Below, in pieces: positions 9,312 through 18,423 of a DNA stretch of 64,000 nucleotides (the stretch's first letter is position 1; every line of letters begins with the position of its first letter). Under the pieces are notes generated by a model. The model worked only from the letters and a program-made list of their open reading frames with translations. It was not told the origin of the DNA and searched no databases. Source of the DNA: Nitrososphaera sp. (GTDB taxonomy: Archaea; Thermoproteota; Nitrososphaeria; Nitrososphaerales; Nitrososphaeraceae); NCBI GenBank assembly GCA_029263715.1, contig JAJUFP010000007.1:1-64000 (forward strand), in the 5' to 3' direction. The position numbers were made by a program, and so were the translations under genes.

Positions 9312-10160
9312 TTATGAAACCTCCGTGCTTTCATCTTCCAGCTCTGCAGACTCGTCGGCTGTGACTTCCTCGCCGGTCTCATCTTCGTCCTCGCTTACCT
9401 TTATTGCTGGTATTCTTTGATGGCAGACCGACACATCTGAAATAGAATGGATTAAAGCAGAACTGTCGTTTACCTTCACTTTGTAAATACCCGGCTTTAC
9501 ATTGGTGTGTTCAAGGCGTCCGTCGTCGTCAGTTACGCCGGTCAACAGTTCTCCGTCAGGCCCTTCTAACTCGTAGGGCACATTTGATAAGACGCTGCTA
9601 TACTCATCATCAAATAACGTTGCAGATAGGGTCTCATTTAAAACCAGGACTATGTTTAGTTTATCGACGTCGCCAAAATTAATGGCCGTCTCTTCCTGAA
9701 GTGCCTCCCTTGAAGCAGTTACCAAAAGAAAACTCTCCGTCAGGTCCTTTGGTGTTATGTACATGTCATACCGTTGTCCAACCAATGCCCTGTTCAAGGC
9801 ATCAGAAGTTCTTGGGCCAACCAGCCCGTCGCTCTTTAAGGGCTTTCCCTCCCAGTCCTTGTTCTTCTCGTCCCTCTGAAACTTGATTATTGCTTGTTCA
9901 GTGTGTTTATCGAACTTGCCATCCACCTCCAGAGGCTTGTTCTCCTCATCAGTGTAACCCAGTACATTGAGCATCTGCTGAAGTGTCTTGACCATATCTT
10001 CCTTATCTCCATCTTGGTTATCGTAATGCATCTTTCCCCTAGCCTCGTTGCCAAGAGGGCCACGTCTCTTGTCTTGAGGAACAGAAGGACAGTTAACCGG
10101 CGCGGATTTATTGCATAACTTCTCTGCAGGAAGGGGCTCTTTATTTACATCTTCAGGCAC
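9312..10160 (-). CDS. Peptidoglycan-binding domain protein with Ig-like C-terminus
   Basis: A 282-residue protein. Residues 60-130 match the PG_binding_1 fold: KTLQQMLNVLGYTDEENKPL, then VDGKFDKHTEQAIIKFQ and DGLVGPRTSDALNRAL. Residues 160-240 resemble a carboxypeptidase-regulatory/SpaA-like sandwich (VPYELEGPDGELLTG, then DDDGRLEHTNVKPGIYKVKV), an arrangement familiar from bacterial proteins linked to secretion-system effectors. The tail is very acidic (EDEDETGEEVTADESAELED). First gene of a two-gene operon with the amidase-like gene. No signal peptide. Confidence 0.75.
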   Translation of the reverse strand: MPEDVNKEPLPAEKLCNKSAPVNCPSVPQDKRRGPLGNEARGKMHYDNQDGDKEDMVKTLQQMLNVLGYTDEENKPLEVDGKFDKHTEQAIIKFQRDEKNKDWEGKPLKSDGLVGPRTSDALNRALVGQRYDMYITPKDLTESFLLVTASREALQEETAINFGDVDKLNIVLVLNETLSATLFDDEYSSVLSNVPYELEGPDGELLTGVTDDDGRLEHTNVKPGIYKVKVNDSSALIHSISDVSVCHQRIPAIKVSEDEDETGEEVTADESAELEDESTEVS

Positions 10161-10365
10161 TTTGCCTACCTGTGCTATTTTACCATGGTTTCATTAAAAG
10201 GATTTACTGAAGGAGGTTGCTGCCTAATTCAATATTGCATACTGTTTCGCGTGATTATCCAACACCGTTTCTGGACAGTCATCGATTGCTGCATGGCTAT
10301 GAAAATCCGATTCCTTCATGGTCTGCCGTGATGCAGATGCTTGCGAAACTATCGATGAAGGATAC

Positions 10366-10521
10366 TTAAGCGCAGCACAGGTTCTTCTTTAGCTGCTTTG
10401 TTCTGTAAAAGATGTTGCAGGTACTGCAGGTCCAAACCGGTTCCTTGCTTGCCACCCAGTAGCCGCCGTCAAAGTACTTCATGTTCAAAACACCACTGCA
10501 CTTTGGGCAGGTAAAGGACAT
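10366..10521 (-). CDS. Small zinc-ribbon protein (51 aa)
   Basis: Too short for the ORF track. ATG at 10521; the product reads MSFTCPKCSGVL then YFDGGYWVASKEPVWTCSTC, a clear CPKC-x24-CSTC zinc ribbon, ending NLCCA. Typical of the many tiny zinc proteins of this lineage. Probably nucleic-acid or protein binding; no function can be named. Confidence 0.65.
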   Translation of the reverse strand: MSFTCPKCSGVLNMKYFDGGYWVASKEPVWTCSTCNIFYRTKQLKKNLCCA

Positions 10522-10908
10522 AACAAAAAGCGGCTTTTGAAATATATCAATTAATTACAAGGAAAGTTTTGCTGTTATGATATATTGATCGATTTGCAAA
10601 ATAATGTTTTTTTTGAAACTTGATTTCTGTGCAATGTGTTATAGGACCTTTTGGATCTTGTGACTTTGCCAATTTTTTTAAGTCAAGCGCTGCGGTTTGA
10701 AAAGTAAAAAGGAACTTGTTGACTGCTTTTAAGGAATTAATCTCAAAAGTTGGTTCAGCCTTGTAGACAAGACTGGCGCTGCCGCATGGGACAGAAAAAT
10801 TCCTGTCTATTTGCCCGATACACGAATACCTGCAGATGCTATTCGTAGGAGAACAGACCTGGTGTTTTTGCCTAGAATGCTTATTAGCCAGCTTCCCAAC
10901 TTTGGAGT
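10522..10908. other. AT-rich noncoding stretch
   Basis: No open frame worth calling. It contains T-runs near 10611 and 10674 and serves as upstream region for the zinc-ribbon gene (minus) and the 103-aa gene (plus). Confidence 0.4.
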
Positions 10909-11220
10909 ATGGCTACAGAAGTAAAGAATTATCACATACTTGTGTACGGAAGTCCAGAAGGATATCAAACCAACAGAGCGCAGATCACCCTGTACGGAGA
11001 CAACGACAAAGTTCTTGCGTACGTGAGGTTCAACGACCCAGGAATGTTTTTTGAAGCCGACGACATGCTTGGAGACATAATCCGGATGCATCTTCCAACG
11101 GTAATGTTCGAAAATGTGTTGGATGTTCTGCGAAACGAAAAACCTGTCTACATTTACTTTGCGCAGAACAGAGGCTTCCTGTCTACCTCTAAAGAACCGG
11201 TTGGAGAAGCAGAAGCATAA
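10909..11220 (+). CDS. Conserved small protein, unknown function
   Basis: A 103-residue soluble protein: an alternating beta pattern (NYHILVYGSPEGYQTNRAQI), then a helical part around DMLGDIIRMHLPTVMFENVL and a strand KPVYIYFAQNRG. It has the composition of a genuine gene and a tidy ATG, but I cannot name the family. It ends exactly where the convergent membrane-protein gene ends, with no spacer. Confidence 0.65.
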   Translation: MATEVKNYHILVYGSPEGYQTNRAQITLYGDNDKVLAYVRFNDPGMFFEADDMLGDIIRMHLPTVMFENVLDVLRNEKPVYIYFAQNRGFLSTSKEPVGEAEA

Positions 11221-11640
11221 CTACAACGGTCCTGTAGCAGTAGGAAGAACAAAGCCTACCAGTGTGGCTGCTATCCATACTATCACAGCTATGCCAAATG
11301 CCTTGAGCCATCCAATGTCATACAGTCCCCGCAATGCAATCAACCATACAAAACCGCCTATGATTGATGCAAGCCAGCTGTTTCCAAACAGAAAATAGGA
11401 TATCGAATAGACGATAGTACCAATTATGGCAGTTAGAAAGGCTCTCCCTATCCCTTCTTTTTCTCCAAAAAGTTTGGTCACGACATAGATTATGATGGTG
11501 GAGACGATCAGGCTGATGACAAATAGTATTATTGATCCTATTGGACTTGCCCTGACCGTTTGGATACCGATAGGCTGCGCATAAGCCAAAGGTATCAGCG
11601 ACAATAGCAAAACAAGAATCACAGAAACGACAACAAGCAA
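11221..11640 (-). CDS. Small membrane protein
   Basis: A 139-residue protein with an N-terminal hydrophobic segment that may be a signal anchor (VILVLLLSLIPLAYAQ) and about three further membrane spans (LFVISLIVSTIIIYVV, AIIGTIVYSISYFLFG, AFGIAVIVWIAATLVGFVL). No charged motif points to a function. Divergent from the Ku gene and convergent with the 103-aa gene. Confidence 0.65.
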   Translation of the reverse strand: MLVVVSVILVLLLSLIPLAYAQPIGIQTVRASPIGSIILFVISLIVSTIIIYVVTKLFGEKEGIGRAFLTAIIGTIVYSISYFLFGNSWLASIIGGFVWLIALRGLYDIGWLKAFGIAVIVWIAATLVGFVLPTATGPL

Positions 11641-11838
11641 TTTTATCTGTAAATTGGCAACAATGGTATTTACATTCCATGTATTATCTGATTGCAGAAA
11701 ACATCAAAAATTGCAATGCATGAAAAAAGCTGCAAAGAGGTAAGACCGTCCAGAAAATATGGTGATGAAACTACCAAATCCGCGTTGAAAACGATTACAC
11801 AGATCTTAAATACGATTTTTGGGATCTTTATAATTGGG

Positions 11839-12636
11839 ATGGCAGCCAGAAGTATCTGGAAGGGTAGCATCTCGTTTGGGCTTGTGAACATTCCCGTGAA
11901 ACTATATTTAGCTACCGAAAACAAAGAGTTCTCATTCAACCAATTGTGCGAGAATGCGCATAGAATCCATTACAAGCGTTGGTGTCCTGTAGAGGACAGA
12001 GAAGTATCGTGGAACGAAATAAAGAAAGGATATGAAATCTCGAAGGACCATTACGTCCTGATAGAAAAGGAGGACCTGGAAAAAATTAAGATAAGGACAA
12101 CAAAGACCATCGACATAACAGAGTTTGTCGAGGCAAAAGACCTGGATCCCGTGTTCATCGAGAAGAGCTACTATGTGGCACCGGACACCAAAACTGTCGA
12201 CAAGGCCTACGTGCTGTTTGTCAGAGTTCTCCACAGTACAAACAAGATTGCTATTGGCAAGGTAGTCTTGAGAGATAAGGAGCACCTCGTCGCCTTGCGG
12301 GCCTACCAAAGAGGCATAATCATGCATCAGTTGTATTATCTAGACGAAATCAAGCCGATGGACGAGATAAAGGGAATTGAATCCACCGATTCGGCAAAAA
12401 TCAAGATAGACGAGCAAGAAATATCGTTGGGTAAAACACTGGTAGAAAACCTGACAGCAGACTCGTTTGACCCTGGCAAGTACTCGGACGCTTACGCTTC
12501 TCAGCTGGAAGAATTGATAAATGCAAAGGCTCAGGGCAAAACGCACGTGATCAAGGAGCCTGAAGCTGAAATAGGCGCAGGCAAAGACCTTCTTGAAGCT
12601 CTCAAGGCAAGCGTGCGCAAAAGCAAGCAAAAGTAA
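11839..12636 (+). CDS. ku: Ku homodimeric DNA-end-binding protein (NHEJ)
   Basis: Bacterial-type Ku core, 265 residues from ATG 11839. The diagnostic start (ARSIWKGSISFGLVNIPVKL) begins two residues after that ATG, so the 49 extra residues of the longer ORF are unlikely to be translated. The core continues through YYVAPDTKTVDKAYVLF and YQRGIIMHQLYYLDEI. Ku binds double-strand ends and recruits LigD. The tail is Lys-rich (VRKSKQK), as in bacterial Ku proteins that use it for DNA threading. It converges on ligD with only 3 nt between the stop codons. Ku is sporadic in archaea, so acquisition from bacteria is likely. Confidence 0.92.
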   Translation: MAARSIWKGSISFGLVNIPVKLYLATENKEFSFNQLCENAHRIHYKRWCPVEDREVSWNEIKKGYEISKDHYVLIEKEDLEKIKIRTTKTIDITEFVEAKDLDPVFIEKSYYVAPDTKTVDKAYVLFVRVLHSTNKIAIGKVVLRDKEHLVALRAYQRGIIMHQLYYLDEIKPMDEIKGIESTDSAKIKIDEQEISLGKTLVENLTADSFDPGKYSDAYASQLEELINAKAQGKTHVIKEPEAEIGAGKDLLEALKASVRKSKQK

Positions 12637-12639
12637 GTA

Positions 12640-15234
12640 CTATAGAGAAGATACTTTCTCAAGGAGCTTGGCTACGTCTTGCTTGTCTTGAAGGATATTT
12701 TTCCATGGGTCGCCAGATTTTTTTATGATGTTTGGGACAGTAATCAGCGTGAAATCTGTCGGCAGTACGTCTGCCAAGTCCTTCCACTCTACGGGCATCG
12801 ATACCGTCGCCAAGGCGGTGGGCCTGAGCGAAAATACTGACGCCAGTGTCTTGCCCTTGGCATTTTGATTGTAATCAAAGAATACCTTTCCCTTCCGTTG
12901 AGCAGTGTTCCATTTTATGGTGATGTCGTCAGGTTTTCTTTTGATCATTATTTTTCCTATTACTTCGGCAAAAGCCCTTGTCTGATCATAGGAATAATCC
13001 GGTGTGACAGGCACGAAAACATGCAGCCCTGTCTTTCCTGACGTCTTGACGTACGACTTGATTCCAAGCCTGTCTAGGAGATCTTTGAGGTTGTAAGCCA
13101 CGTCCACGGCCGCCTTGAAGCCTTTGTACTCTTGCTTCTGCTCCTCTCCAGATATGTACGGGTCAAGATCAAAAACGATGAAATCTGGAGTTCCAAGGCC
13201 GCAGCGATCCGATACATTTGAGCGTAGTTTGTTGCTTTCTGCCTCAGCCAGACATGCGTTGTAATCGCGAACCCGGCTGTACCAGGGATGCATCTCTATG
13301 CAACCCAGGTTTGCCAGCCAGAGCAAGGTCTCATGGTTGTTGCAAATGATATGGTTGATGATATCATTTCTGGCTTCTGAGAACACCTGAACTGTTTTGA
13401 CAAAATCAGGAGCGGCCTGGTTCCAATCCTTCTGAAAAAAAGACTTGCCAGAAATGCCGTCAGGATACCTACTAAGCGAGAGGGGCCTGTCCTGCAAGTG
13501 AGGGGCAATATACTTGCTAATCTTCTCGTAGTAACCTATCAGGTCGCGTTTCTTAAGCTCGAGATGTTCTGCCGTGGCGGGCCAGAATACCTTATCCAAG
13601 TTCGTGAGGTTCGATGATTCGGGTTTGACTGTCTTGGGTGGAATTACCTTTTTAGTATCTTTGGGGCTCTCAACGATGCATTCTTTGGGGGATTTATCGT
13701 CCCTAAGTCTGACAAAAATCGGGGCTCGCATTATCTTGTCTCTGGTCCAGCCATTGAATTTTACTTCAACTACCATCTCCGGTTTGACCCAGAACGGTGT
13801 TCTGTTAACGTAAGGAACATGGGCGATAGGGCACTTTTCTGTTCTAAGTTCCTGCAATTTCTGATAAAGTTCTTGAAGCTGACTAAAGCCAAAACCGCTT
13901 CCGGAATGTCCCATAAAGCGAAGCCGGTCACCGTGGTACGCGGCCAGTATGAGAGATCCAAAGTAGCCTTCACGGTTGCCTTCTCCCCTCGTATAACCGA
14001 TGACGACGCAGTCTTGAGTCAGTATTCCTTTTATCTTTAGCCAGTCATCAGACCTTTTGCCTTGCTGATAGCTGCTGTACTTGTATTTTGCCATAATGCC
14101 TTCTAGGCCCATCCTCCGGGTCTGTTCAAAGAGAGCCGTGCCTTTATCTTCGATATAGTCTGAAATGCGGATTCGTTTTGTTTTTCCTATTACATCTGAC
14201 AGAATTCTTCTGCGCTCGATAAAGCTCTTCTCTTCCAAGTTGTTTCCATCCCGGTATAAAATATCAAACACAAAGTAGGTGGCCGGAGAATCGCGTGCCA
14301 GATTTGCGATATCTCTTGAAGAGTCAACATTCATTCTCTGCTGATGCTTCTGGAAGTCCGGTTGACCATTATCGCCAAGCACGACAATCTCTCCATCCAA
14401 GATCACTGAATCGTTGCATTTGATGGCCGAATCTGCCATGTCCATTATCTCAGGATACCGGCGAGTGATTGATGTACCACGTCGGGATCGAAGTTCGTGT
14501 ACGCCCTTTGCCTTGTTCCGAAAGTAAATGCACCGGATACCGTCCCATTTTACTTCAAAGACCCAATCTTTGCTGTCAAAGGGCTTATCAACGGACATTG
14601 CGAGCATGGGCCTTACCGAGCTAGGGAATTCCTTTAGCCGCGTGTTTCCTTCTGGCAATAATCCCTTGGCTGGTTCCAACTGGCGGTTGGTTCTGCCCGT
14701 GAGTACTGATTCAGGCCTGGTTTGAGTTGGGTCTTCGGATGAGGCGAATTCGTCATTGGCCTTTATCAGGAGCCACTGTTTGTCGCCTGACTTTTGATCT
14801 TTCATCTTCAAAAGTGAGAAGGAGCCTTTTACTTTCGTACCATGCAACTCAAACGAAATCTTGCCCTCCTTGAATTGTTGCTCAAGACTATGACTTGTTG
14901 TGTATGTGCCGGTGTCCCAAACGGTGACTGTGCCTGCACCATAGTTCTTTTCTGGGATAACCCCTTCAAACCGGATGTAGTCTAGGGGGTGGTCTTCAGT
15001 TAGAATTGCTAGTCTCTTGACCTGGGGGTTAAGAGAAATCCCCTTTGGAATGGCCCATGACCTCAGGACACCGTTCTCTGTTTCTAGACGAAAATCATAG
15101 TGCAATCTTGTAGCATCATGTTTTTGGATCACAAACCTGTGAGTTCGATTTTCCGATGAATATGTACCACTAGGCCCTTTTGGCTCTGGTGTACTAGAGA
15201 ACTTTCTTTTTCGTCTATATTCGTCCAGCGACAA
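12640..15234 (-). CDS. ligD: LigD: PE-ligase-polymerase NHEJ enzyme
   Basis: Multifunctional end-joining ligase. From a TTG at 15234 the product (864 aa) starts MSLDEYRRKRKFSSTPEP, the usual LigD N-terminus; the 38 extra residues in the longer ORF look untranslated. Order: phosphoesterase PE (residues 25-160, KHDATRLHYDFRLE, PLDYIRFEGVIPEKNYGAG), ATP-dependent ligase (about 200-520, active Lys in EVKWDGIR near 230), primase-polymerase POL (about 545-850, DFIVFDLDPY near 690, TSGKTGLHVFVPV). PE-LIG-POL is the order seen in Pseudomonas, not Mycobacterium. Partner of the convergent ku. Start choice is inference. Confidence 0.92.
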   Translation of the reverse strand: MSLDEYRRKRKFSSTPEPKGPSGTYSSENRTHRFVIQKHDATRLHYDFRLETENGVLRSWAIPKGISLNPQVKRLAILTEDHPLDYIRFEGVIPEKNYGAGTVTVWDTGTYTTSHSLEQQFKEGKISFELHGTKVKGSFSLLKMKDQKSGDKQWLLIKANDEFASSEDPTQTRPESVLTGRTNRQLEPAKGLLPEGNTRLKEFPSSVRPMLAMSVDKPFDSKDWVFEVKWDGIRCIYFRNKAKGVHELRSRRGTSITRRYPEIMDMADSAIKCNDSVILDGEIVVLGDNGQPDFQKHQQRMNVDSSRDIANLARDSPATYFVFDILYRDGNNLEEKSFIERRRILSDVIGKTKRIRISDYIEDKGTALFEQTRRMGLEGIMAKYKYSSYQQGKRSDDWLKIKGILTQDCVVIGYTRGEGNREGYFGSLILAAYHGDRLRFMGHSGSGFGFSQLQELYQKLQELRTEKCPIAHVPYVNRTPFWVKPEMVVEVKFNGWTRDKIMRAPIFVRLRDDKSPKECIVESPKDTKKVIPPKTVKPESSNLTNLDKVFWPATAEHLELKKRDLIGYYEKISKYIAPHLQDRPLSLSRYPDGISGKSFFQKDWNQAAPDFVKTVQVFSEARNDIINHIICNNHETLLWLANLGCIEMHPWYSRVRDYNACLAEAESNKLRSNVSDRCGLGTPDFIVFDLDPYISGEEQKQEYKGFKAAVDVAYNLKDLLDRLGIKSYVKTSGKTGLHVFVPVTPDYSYDQTRAFAEVIGKIMIKRKPDDITIKWNTAQRKGKVFFDYNQNAKGKTLASVFSLRPTALATVSMPVEWKDLADVLPTDFTLITVPNIIKKSGDPWKNILQDKQDVAKLLEKVSSL

Positions 15235-15502
15235 TAGAGAGAATATAAATTTCGTCTTTATCGAACTTAAACCTGCCGCAGGAGGCGTGCTTTTTTGAGA
15301 AACTCGGCTAGCAACCAAGAAGAGGACAAGGAAATTTATTGTACGCAAAAAATCTACCGCTGAGCGTAGACATAAAGTCCGCAGGAAGGATGAAACGGTA
15401 CAAGTTATAATTCGCGAACCATTGTGTGTCAGGGTGAAAAAGCTGCCGGTGTTGATTTTAGTTAATTCATCAACTAGAAATTGCTTTTCCAGAGCTGTTT
15501 AG

Positions 15503-15676
15503 TTACCGCTTTTTCGCTTTTTTCTTTTTAGGAATGCTGTAGCCTTTTTTTCTTGCTTCAGAGTACGCCGCAGCAACAGCTCTTTTCTGTTCCATTCCTT
15601 CTTCAATGTGCTTCTTGATGTGCCTCTGCATAAAACTTCTAGCACTCTTTGTTGTTTTTGCCTTTCCTTTGGGCAT
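15503..15676 (-). CDS. Small basic protein (57 aa, DUF6496-like)
   Basis: Too short for the ORF track. ATG at 15676; the product is strongly basic (MPKGKAKTTKSARSFMQRHI at the start, PKKKKAKKR at the end) with a central EEGMEQKRAVAAAYSEARKK helix. The AVAAAYSEARK pattern resembles small DUF6496-type proteins. A nucleic-acid-binding role is likely from charge alone. It lies behind ligD but on its own unit. Confidence 0.6.
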   Translation of the reverse strand: MPKGKAKTTKSARSFMQRHIKKHIEEGMEQKRAVAAAYSEARKKGYSIPKKKKAKKR

Positions 15677-15741
15677 TTTACATCAATGTTTAATTGTCAT
15701 TTAATATTCTTAAATATTGTCCATTGAGGTTCCGCTTCACA

Positions 15742-16248
15742 TCACATGCTCTCTTCACGCCTGGCCGCCCAATGAAATGCGTCCTCTGAGCTAAAACGGG
15801 CAGTACAATTGCTGCCATCAAATAGCCTGTACGTGATCTCTAGAGCAAACAAGTCTCCTTTGCTCTTTGGAGTCCACGACCCAGTCCGCTCATAAGTTCT
15901 GGTTCCACCTTCAATCCAGCTGACAGGAATGCTTAGCTCCCCAGTCCATCTATTTGGCCGCCGGCCGTCTTGCATGAGGTTGGCCGAGAGCAAGGTCTGG
16001 CGCTTTAGCCGGCTTGAACCATCTACCTTGTCAAGGTTTTTCTTCTTTGCCTTGTTGACCAGCCTGACTGCAACTGCCTTCACTTTTGCTGCATAAGCGT
16101 CGCCTTTCAACCGGACTGTTAGCATCAGCCTTCCGGATTCAAGCGAGTTGATTGTTTTAGCCGGGGCAGGCTTGCATTTAAAGTCAATAGAATACGGGCA
16201 GGCATCTCTATCATCCGGATCTGGCCCATTCCAGAGTACGTCCCCCAT
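15742..16248 (-). CDS. Hypothetical protein downstream of MscS
   Basis: A 168-residue soluble protein. The N-terminus has a Cys pair (DACPYSIDFKCKPAP); the rest is beta-rich (GRLMLTVRLKGDAYAAKV, WTGELSIPVSWIEGG). Unrecognised. It lies 49 nt downstream of the MscS gene on the same strand and might be cotranscribed. Confidence 0.55.
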   Translation of the reverse strand: MGDVLWNGPDPDDRDACPYSIDFKCKPAPAKTINSLESGRLMLTVRLKGDAYAAKVKAVAVRLVNKAKKKNLDKVDGSSRLKRQTLLSANLMQDGRRPNRWTGELSIPVSWIEGGTRTYERTGSWTPKSKGDLFALEITYRLFDGSNCTARFSSEDAFHWAARREESM

Positions 16249-16297
16249 AGAAAAAGAAATGCTTGTTTGGCTCTTAAACTTTCAAGGTCGACAATTT

Positions 16298-17005
16298 TCA
16301 TGCCTCGCTGCTGTGATGATTCAGAATCCTCTGCCAGCTGCGGCGAAAGATCAAGCCAGGTTCTGTTTCGTCGCGCTTGATGTCCGTGGCATCCTGCTGG
16401 CCCTTTACTATTACTATCCATGTACCAATAACTGAAGAGTTGGCGATCAGCATTTCATCAACGTTATTTTCTAAAACAAGCAGCCGAGTGTGCAAGAGGC
16501 TGATATCGACAACCCTGCCCTTCTGTCCAAATATCGTGATGGTATCGCCTATCCTGAACGGCCTTGTTATTGCAAGGTACATCCCGGCTATGACATTTCC
16601 TATCAGGTTGGCCGCGGAAAAGCCAATGACAAGCCCGGATATTGTAGTCATAGACGCAGCAATTATTGGGTCTTGGATCAGGTACGATATGATAAAGGCG
16701 ATGACAATGATTGCGCCACCAAGCCGCACCAGGGTCTTTATTGAATCGGCTGTCGGTTTAGAGTGAATGAGCGCAAGCCGGTAAAAGATCTTGCTGAGCA
16801 TCTGTATTATGAAATATCCTACAACTGCCACTTCAGCCACCTGAAGGTATACGAGGTACTGGACGGGCAGAAGTGGCTCAAGCACGTACGTGCTAATTAC
16901 AAGGACTGCTGCAAGTACTGCAGCAAGAATCAGGATCCACAGGATGGCGGATTTCTTGACCTTTTGTCGAGAAATTCCTTTCTCCTTACTTTCATGAATT
17001 CCCAA
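16298..17005 (-). CDS. mscS: MscS-family small mechanosensitive channel
   Basis: A 235-residue channel. Membrane spans at about 20-40, 50-70 and 85-105 are followed by the pore helix and signature GFSAANLIGNVIAGMYLAIT and PFRIGDTITIFGQKGRVVDI, both diagnostic of MscS. The beta domain continues with LLVLENNVDEMLIANSSVIG, but the usual C-terminal cage is short. It releases solutes on hypo-osmotic shock. The compact size is common in archaea. Confidence 0.88.
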   Translation of the reverse strand: MGIHESKEKGISRQKVKKSAILWILILAAVLAAVLVISTYVLEPLLPVQYLVYLQVAEVAVVGYFIIQMLSKIFYRLALIHSKPTADSIKTLVRLGGAIIVIAFIISYLIQDPIIAASMTTISGLVIGFSAANLIGNVIAGMYLAITRPFRIGDTITIFGQKGRVVDISLLHTRLLVLENNVDEMLIANSSVIGTWIVIVKGQQDATDIKRDETEPGLIFRRSWQRILNHHSSEA

Positions 17006-17192
17006 AATCCATCATCTGTGAGTACATGACTGGCAAATTCTAAAAGACTTACTATTTCATGCGAGATTAAATGCCAAATCGCCTATCAAGTAGGGGTATG
17101 CGTTACGGATACTGCCGGAGAAAATACTTGTTTCGTGTAGTTGACATCTGGTACTGCATTCTTACCATCCTAGATGTTTCGATTAGATATTT

Positions 17193-17426
17193 TCAAAGTT
17201 CACGCAGCATCATTTTGCATAGGCGAACCTGCTGCTGATAGTAGAGTGCTGAAATGAGATCTCCCTCCTTAATTGCCTTGTCCATCTGCTCAATGCCTTG
17301 TAATTTCATTTTTCGTATATTGGTGTCAAATGTATCCATGACTTTCTTTGGACCTTTGGCTAATTCCTCTTCTAGTCTCTTGCTCAATTCATCATATCTT
17401 TTGTTCTCGTCAGACTTTTCTGACAT
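17193..17426 (-). CDS. Small helical protein (77 aa)
   Basis: Charged helical protein from ATG 17426 (MSEKSDENKRYDELSKRLEE), ending YYQQQVRLCKMMLREL. The heptad-like spacing suggests coiled coil. Unrecognised; alone between noncoding stretches. Confidence 0.5.
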   Translation of the reverse strand: MSEKSDENKRYDELSKRLEEELAKGPKKVMDTFDTNIRKMKLQGIEQMDKAIKEGDLISALYYQQQVRLCKMMLREL

Positions 17427-17511
17427 AATCATTGTTAGAACTTCAAAGATTTAAAGAGATACTGTCTTGGAGCGTGAAAATGCTTACTGGCCAAACGATC
17501 GAACTGCCACA

Positions 17512-17721
17512 CTAACTAATAGTTGCTTTTGCTTCTTCTTCGTATTTCTCGCCGTTTTTGGCGTATGCCGTCTTGTAGTCCTGAAACATTGACTGTTTGA
17601 TGTTATCCGCCAGTTCGTTAAGTTCTACTTTGTCATTCAGATCATTCACTCTTTTTGGGTCAATACCCAGAGACTCCAATTCAGCAATCTCTTTTGATGC
17701 GCTTTTGTTATGGTGTCTCAT
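17512..17721 (-). CDS. Small helical protein (69 aa)
   Basis: A charged small protein beginning MRHHNKSASKEIAELESLGI and containing DLNDKVELNELADNIKQSM. It lies upstream of the 77-aa gene on the same strand and may be in one transcript with it. Unrecognised. Confidence 0.5.
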   Translation of the reverse strand: MRHHNKSASKEIAELESLGIDPKRVNDLNDKVELNELADNIKQSMFQDYKTAYAKNGEKYEEEAKATIS

Positions 17722-18118
17722 ACTTCTTCACTCCGTCATGAATAAGTCCACATAATTAAACAAAAACCTTTTGGTAACGAATGAACTTAGAGTCGCGTCA
17801 GCATATAGACTCAACACAAGGTCCGGTACTGTTGAAATATTACACCTCTTTCACAAAATCGCCAGGATCAGCAGAAACGTCTTTTGTTTCTGATCTTCAC
17901 ATGCCCAAGACGGTTACGCTGGAAGCGCACAGTCCATAACTCATTAAAATAATCATCGCATAATATTACCATGAGAATCATGGATGCTTGTTGCCAGTTA
18001 ATTACTGGTAGTTGGTTTTGGAGTGGGCACGCCCCATTATCTATCATGGCGTGAGGTAGCCATGTGAGTCAAGAATCTAAAATTTTACTGACGCTAATAC
18101 ACGATGGGTGCATTGACT
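17722..18118. other. Noncoding stretch
   Basis: No gene of any length could be supported on either strand; only very short frames occur. It lies between two divergently oriented small genes. Confidence 0.4.
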
Positions 18119-18283
18119 ATGAGGATGAAAGAATGTTTACATCAATGCAGAAATTGTGGAATGCTACTTGACTGTGGAAAACTGTGTACAGAAAGATTCC
18201 AGAACGGAAGGATGTGCGAGCTATGCATGATATTTTCACGCCGGCAACTGTTGGTGCAGGAACAGGCTACTATCAGTTCATAG
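18119..18283 (+). CDS. Small cysteine-rich protein (54 aa)
   Basis: Too short for the ORF track. From ATG 18119 the product has seven cysteines in the first 37 residues: KECLHQCRNCGML, DCGKLCTERF and GRMCELCMIF. The paired CxxC/CxxxC spacing looks like a treble-clef or zinc-ribbon domain. The opposite strand holds a 63-aa shadow ORF. Upstream of the transporter gene on the same strand. Function unknown. Confidence 0.5.
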   Translation: MRMKECLHQCRNCGMLLDCGKLCTERFQNGRMCELCMIFSRRQLLVQEQATISS

Positions 18284-18423
18284 TGGATACCCAATGGCCG
18301 CCGATAAACATACGATTCAATACGCCTTGACACTGATATTGCTTGACGGCTCCAAGAATTTAGGTTAGCGAAGGAGCGGAATCTGTATTTGATTACCCCG
18401 CTTCAATTCAGAAGCGCACGGAA

